Assembly (NCBI GenBank): GCA_008921705.1
Contig: VFFE01008918.1
Location: 2,137,028-2,201,027 of the forward strand
Length of the DNA stretch: 64,000 bases
From: Burhinus oedicnemus
Taxonomy: Eukaryota > Chordata > Aves > Charadriiformes > Burhinidae
Reading direction: 5' to 3'
The position numbers were made by a program, and so were the translations under genes. The notes beneath the pieces were generated by a model. That model was not told the DNA's origin and did not search any database. It was given only the letters and a program-made list of their open reading frames with translations. The first letter of the stretch is position 1. The number at the start of each line of letters is the position of its first letter. Shown piece by piece: positions 60,313-64,000 of the stretch.

Positions 60313-63300
60313 AGGAAATTCTTGCAAATAGAAAGCCCCATTTAGTTTAGCATACATGTAGAAAATTTGCCTTCTCTACAAAGGAAAAAAAAACAAACCC
60401 TGAATTTTTTGACATAATTTTTTTAAAGGACCGAGTTGCTGCAAATAATTCCTGTTTCCCATTTATTTTTAAGAGGTTGATGAAACTAACTGATCATGTG
60501 AATCATAGTCTACTTGTGTGCTGTTCTGCTTGATGGAGTTAAACAAAACATGTGAATTCAGACTTTTAATTAAACTTTGAAAAATGAATGTTTCTGGAGT
60601 ATAACAGAATAATCAATACCCAAACTATTTTCAAGAATAAGAAAGTCATATTTATTGTAATTTTTTGTCTCATTTGAATAGCTTACTATTCTAATTAATC
60701 ATCTGTTTCTCAGCAATTTAAATTTCTGTGTAAGAAAGTCATAGAGTTAAAGACTGTTTTAGGTATCTTTAACATATCTCAAGTGGCAATTCAAGAACAA
60801 TCTACATCTTTAATCAAGGTGCTTGTCTCTTCAAGTGTGTGATTATGTTCGTTTGCAAAGGCTAACTACAGACCGAACATGTCGAAGGAATTTAATTATA
60901 TTTAAAGAAGTTGTTTCCAATTTTCAAGTATTATGAAATGAAGGGGGAATAATTATTAATCTCAATGGAGTTATAACTAAAACAGGTGGAGGACTAAGGT
61001 AATGCCTATTAAACAACACAGCAGCAATGTAATTTAATCCCAAATTATTCAGAATATTCTGTATTTCACATTGAAATACACATGACCTTATCTCAATCAT
61101 AAAAAATTACATCTGTTTCTTCTTTGTTCATTTGCTTCAGGTGAAGGTAACCTAAGACAGAAATCTCATTGATTCACTGTAAGTGGAGAGGCTAACGCCA
61201 ATGACGTTGCAATCACCCTTGATTAACAAATTTATCTCACCTACTGTGCATGTTTGGAAATAAATGCAAGAAATAAATGGAAAGATTTATTTCCTGTACA
61301 GGATATTTGTATCACCCACGACAAAATGATTCATAAATAGAATCAAAGTACTGTATAACATTTTCCAGATGTTCTATATATCTTACGTCATGGGAATTCT
61401 CACATCTGAAGGATGAAGCACGGTGTCCTCTGTGGTGTGGCTGAGCAATTATTCCTGTCACTTTCCTGTGTACAGACAGTGTAGTTTGATAACTGCTGAA
61501 AGTTTAGCTATTTGGGGAGAACTATCTTGAAAGATGAAATTATATTTTTGCTCTGCATAGTGGATCACATCCTGTAGAACTTCTACTACTTGGTGCCATA
61601 GGAGACTAAGTTTGTTACTATGTAAACCATGAATTATTCTTCTCCTTCCAACTTACTTTCTTTTTGCTTATACAAGTCCTGTCCTGCTGCAAGCCAACCT
61701 AAAATACAGCTCTCTGCATTTTAATTAGCATTTTCTTCATTCTATAAAATCTGGGGGAAGTCCTTATATAATTTCTCAAATGTCAAAGAACAATGCGAAT
61801 TGCAATCCATTGAGCAAGACCTAATTCTTGTTTGCACTCTCCCCTTCAGCACCCTAAGACCCTTCTTCCCTAATGACTACAGGTTCAGATTTATTTCCCT
61901 GACTCCAAGAGGATGCAAGAGATCCTTGCAGGGTGCAGAGGGGAAGCAAGCATCCTAGGAAGTGAGCATCCTAATTGTGGTTGGGAGGCAGAGAAGTCTA
62001 AGTGGTTTTGCTGTTCTGCAAAGTGGCCATGGGACATGCTACTCTGGGACACTTCATCACATATAACTGTTAAAAAATATCCAGTCTCTTACATCAGTTC
62101 AACCATTACAGCCCTACAAACTAAAATACTTAAACATTTTTACATTTTTTAAGTTGCTGTACTCAGGTTAGGTGTGCTGTGTGCACAGAAGGATTATAAT
62201 CCACGACATAAAATTTGACTCTTTCCAGTAACGGAAAGATAGAATGGACAACGGTGGAAAAATCTACTCCAGCATAATTCCAAGACATGTGAGACAGTTT
62301 CTTGTCTATCTGTGTTTTACTTAGGGCACTAGTGAGAAGGGAGGTCATCTCTACTTCCTATCTTGTATGGTTCTAAACACTTTAACAGTCTGGACTGTTG
62401 TCATTTATTTTAACTGTTCTTGGACAGATCCTTTAAACTCTTTTTATATAAATTAGGAAAAAGATATCTATTTTTCTGCCTTGAATGCAACATTTTATTT
62501 ATCCAATACTAAATAATTTGCTTTGAACACTGGAACTCTCATTATTATGCTGAAGCAAGAGGTTACACAGTTGGGGGGGAAAAAAAACCCAACCAAAGCT
62601 TTACTATGCAGGCTGTTACTAGAAGACAAAACATCTCACAAATCATCCAACCACACTATCTATACACCAGGAAATAGCAGGAAGAATTGCCCTTGATCTG
62701 GAGCCATACCACATTGCAGAGATTACGGGGTTGCAGAGTTTTTAGGATACTTTATTCCTTCCCAAGAAAAAGACGCTTTTATGCAATTGCTATGTTTTTT
62801 ATTTATGATAACTTATTGATCAAAGCAAGGAATGCCTTCAGAGAAACAAATAGTCTTGCAAGGAGCTAAATCAACTACATATCTTCCACTCAAGGCACAC
62901 AGACCTTTCTTTGATTCTATGATGAGGAGGGTGCATATGTATTCAAAACATTGCTTCTGGGCCTGCTATCATCATCACTACCACCACAACCACTAAGCAG
63001 GGACTCTGGCAGCAAAAGAAAATTCGGGTCCAAGTTGCATATTTCCCTCAAATTCACACAGCTGAGAATATTTAAAACTGGATCAAAAAGTGAGGGATAC
63101 TGGGTTCATTCACATCTGCTGTTTCTTCCATTACTGTTAGTCGTTCATCCTGTTTTCTGACGGTGACTGGCAGGCATCAGATACATGTGCTACATTAACA
63201 TGCAGTTTGGTTAGAACAAAACATGAATAACACATGCACCCAGAAGCAACAACAGCAGAACACCTCTGTAACACAGCAAATAATGCTCACTGAAATACAC

Positions 63301-64000
63301 CATCTTAGAAAACAGGTGGAAGATTTTCTGTGAATCACCAGATCAGAGAGCATTCATCATTAAATTGGGAAGTATTTGCCATTTCTGGATCCTCTATGGA
63401 ATAAATTGACTCACCATTTTCATATGTCAGTGAACTGAATCAGTGTTTCAGTATGCTGCCCAGTGAGGTGCCTCACAACTTAAATCAAACTATCCATTTA
63501 ACCACTTTATGGTGGTTTAAAAAAAAAGAAAGAAAAAAAAGCTCTAAACATGAAAGAAACCACAGTACTGACCATGAAAAAGACTGTATTGAAATTAAGT
63601 CTCTATCTGGCGTCTAAATAGGCCATACCAATCCACTTAGTAAATAATACCTGAATATCAAATTCCATATAAAGAAGAAAAAGATACTGTCTCTCAAAAT
63701 CTGTTTGTGACCAAAAAGACTAGGAAATTTACCTAAATTTCTGTTTGGTTTGCAATTATCATTCTTGTTCTATGATAAGCATATAGTTTTCTGAATTCTT
63801 TTAATTTCCTTGAAAATCAGTTGGGGACATCAGTTTCATTCAGAAAGAAGGCATTTATCCTCAGATTTTAGAAAAAAAAAAAAAGGTTTCCTCCCAACTT
63901 AAAATTTTCCTAGATATCTAATTTAACCCAGTATAGTGTTCAGTCAATGGAGAAAGATGAACACTTCCCATGGGTTATTCATCCCACCTATTTTAAATGT
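60313..64000. other. unique AT-rich DNA
   Basis: No gene or transposon recognised. The stretch 61130-61330 has the look of a conserved noncoding element (see findings). An A-rich low-complexity stretch lies at 63518-63541 and an A13 run at about 63870-63883. Confidence 0.45.

Noticed and set aside
1..64000. CRISPR arrays, tRNA/rRNA genes, operons, phage or plasmid features
   Set aside because: Nothing of the kind is visible; the repeats and composition are those of a bird chromosome.

Overview
This is an avian nuclear genomic window. The diagnostic evidence is the interspersed repeats. There are several CR1 LINE copies, three of them in plus orientation, and the best-preserved ones end in the tandem ATTCTATG octamer typical of avian CR1. 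There are also four solo endogenous-retrovirus LTRs of the kinds abundant in birds. The background is AT-rich, and I can support no functional host protein-coding gene, no tRNA or rRNA, and no CRISPR or bacterial feature. The window reads as a gene desert or as the inside of a very large intron. The species cannot be fixed from sequence alone. The CR1 and LTR types are compatible with Neoaves.

Layout. 0-2 kb is unique AT-rich DNA. 2.04-2.83 kb is a 5'-truncated CR1 (plus strand) inserted in a TATG-rich tract. 4.52-5.59 kb is a minus-strand ERV solo LTR with an older CR1 inserted inside it. 5.67-5.77 kb is a GGAA microsatellite. 9.59-9.75 kb is a short minus-strand CR1 tail. 11.15-12.67 kb is the best CR1: it keeps a readable reverse-transcriptase core broken by one nonsense codon and one 2-bp deletion. 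From 12.7 to 27 kb I see only unique DNA, an ancient palindromic repeat near 18.0 kb and candidate conserved noncoding stretches. 27.07-28.0 kb is an old minus-strand CR1. 28-40.2 kb is unique, with simple repeats and a possible MIR-like relic.

40.28-42.13 kb is a compound retroviral block. A minus-strand solo LTR with a perfect CATGG target-site duplication is split by a second, unrelated plus-strand LTR. Only 21 bp away a third LTR of the first lineage lies head-to-head with it. 43.6-44.45 kb holds several ancient repeat relics built around a TTGACTTCAATGG core. 46.28-46.36 kb is an exact 44-bp tandem duplication next to a TTTTTG array. 53.98-54.96 kb is another solo LTR with an internal minisatellite. 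56.94-57.68 kb is a very old L3/CR1-like LINE relic.

59.85-60.31 kb (minus strand) is a full-length, intronless, heavily mutated copy of a stathmin coding sequence. I read it as a processed pseudogene of STMN1. This is the least expected find, because retropseudogenes are rare in birds.

No set of genes here works together as a system. The story of the window is its layers of transposon insertions: ancient amniote repeats and an L3-like LINE, then old CR1s and LTRs, then nested CR1 and LTR insertions.
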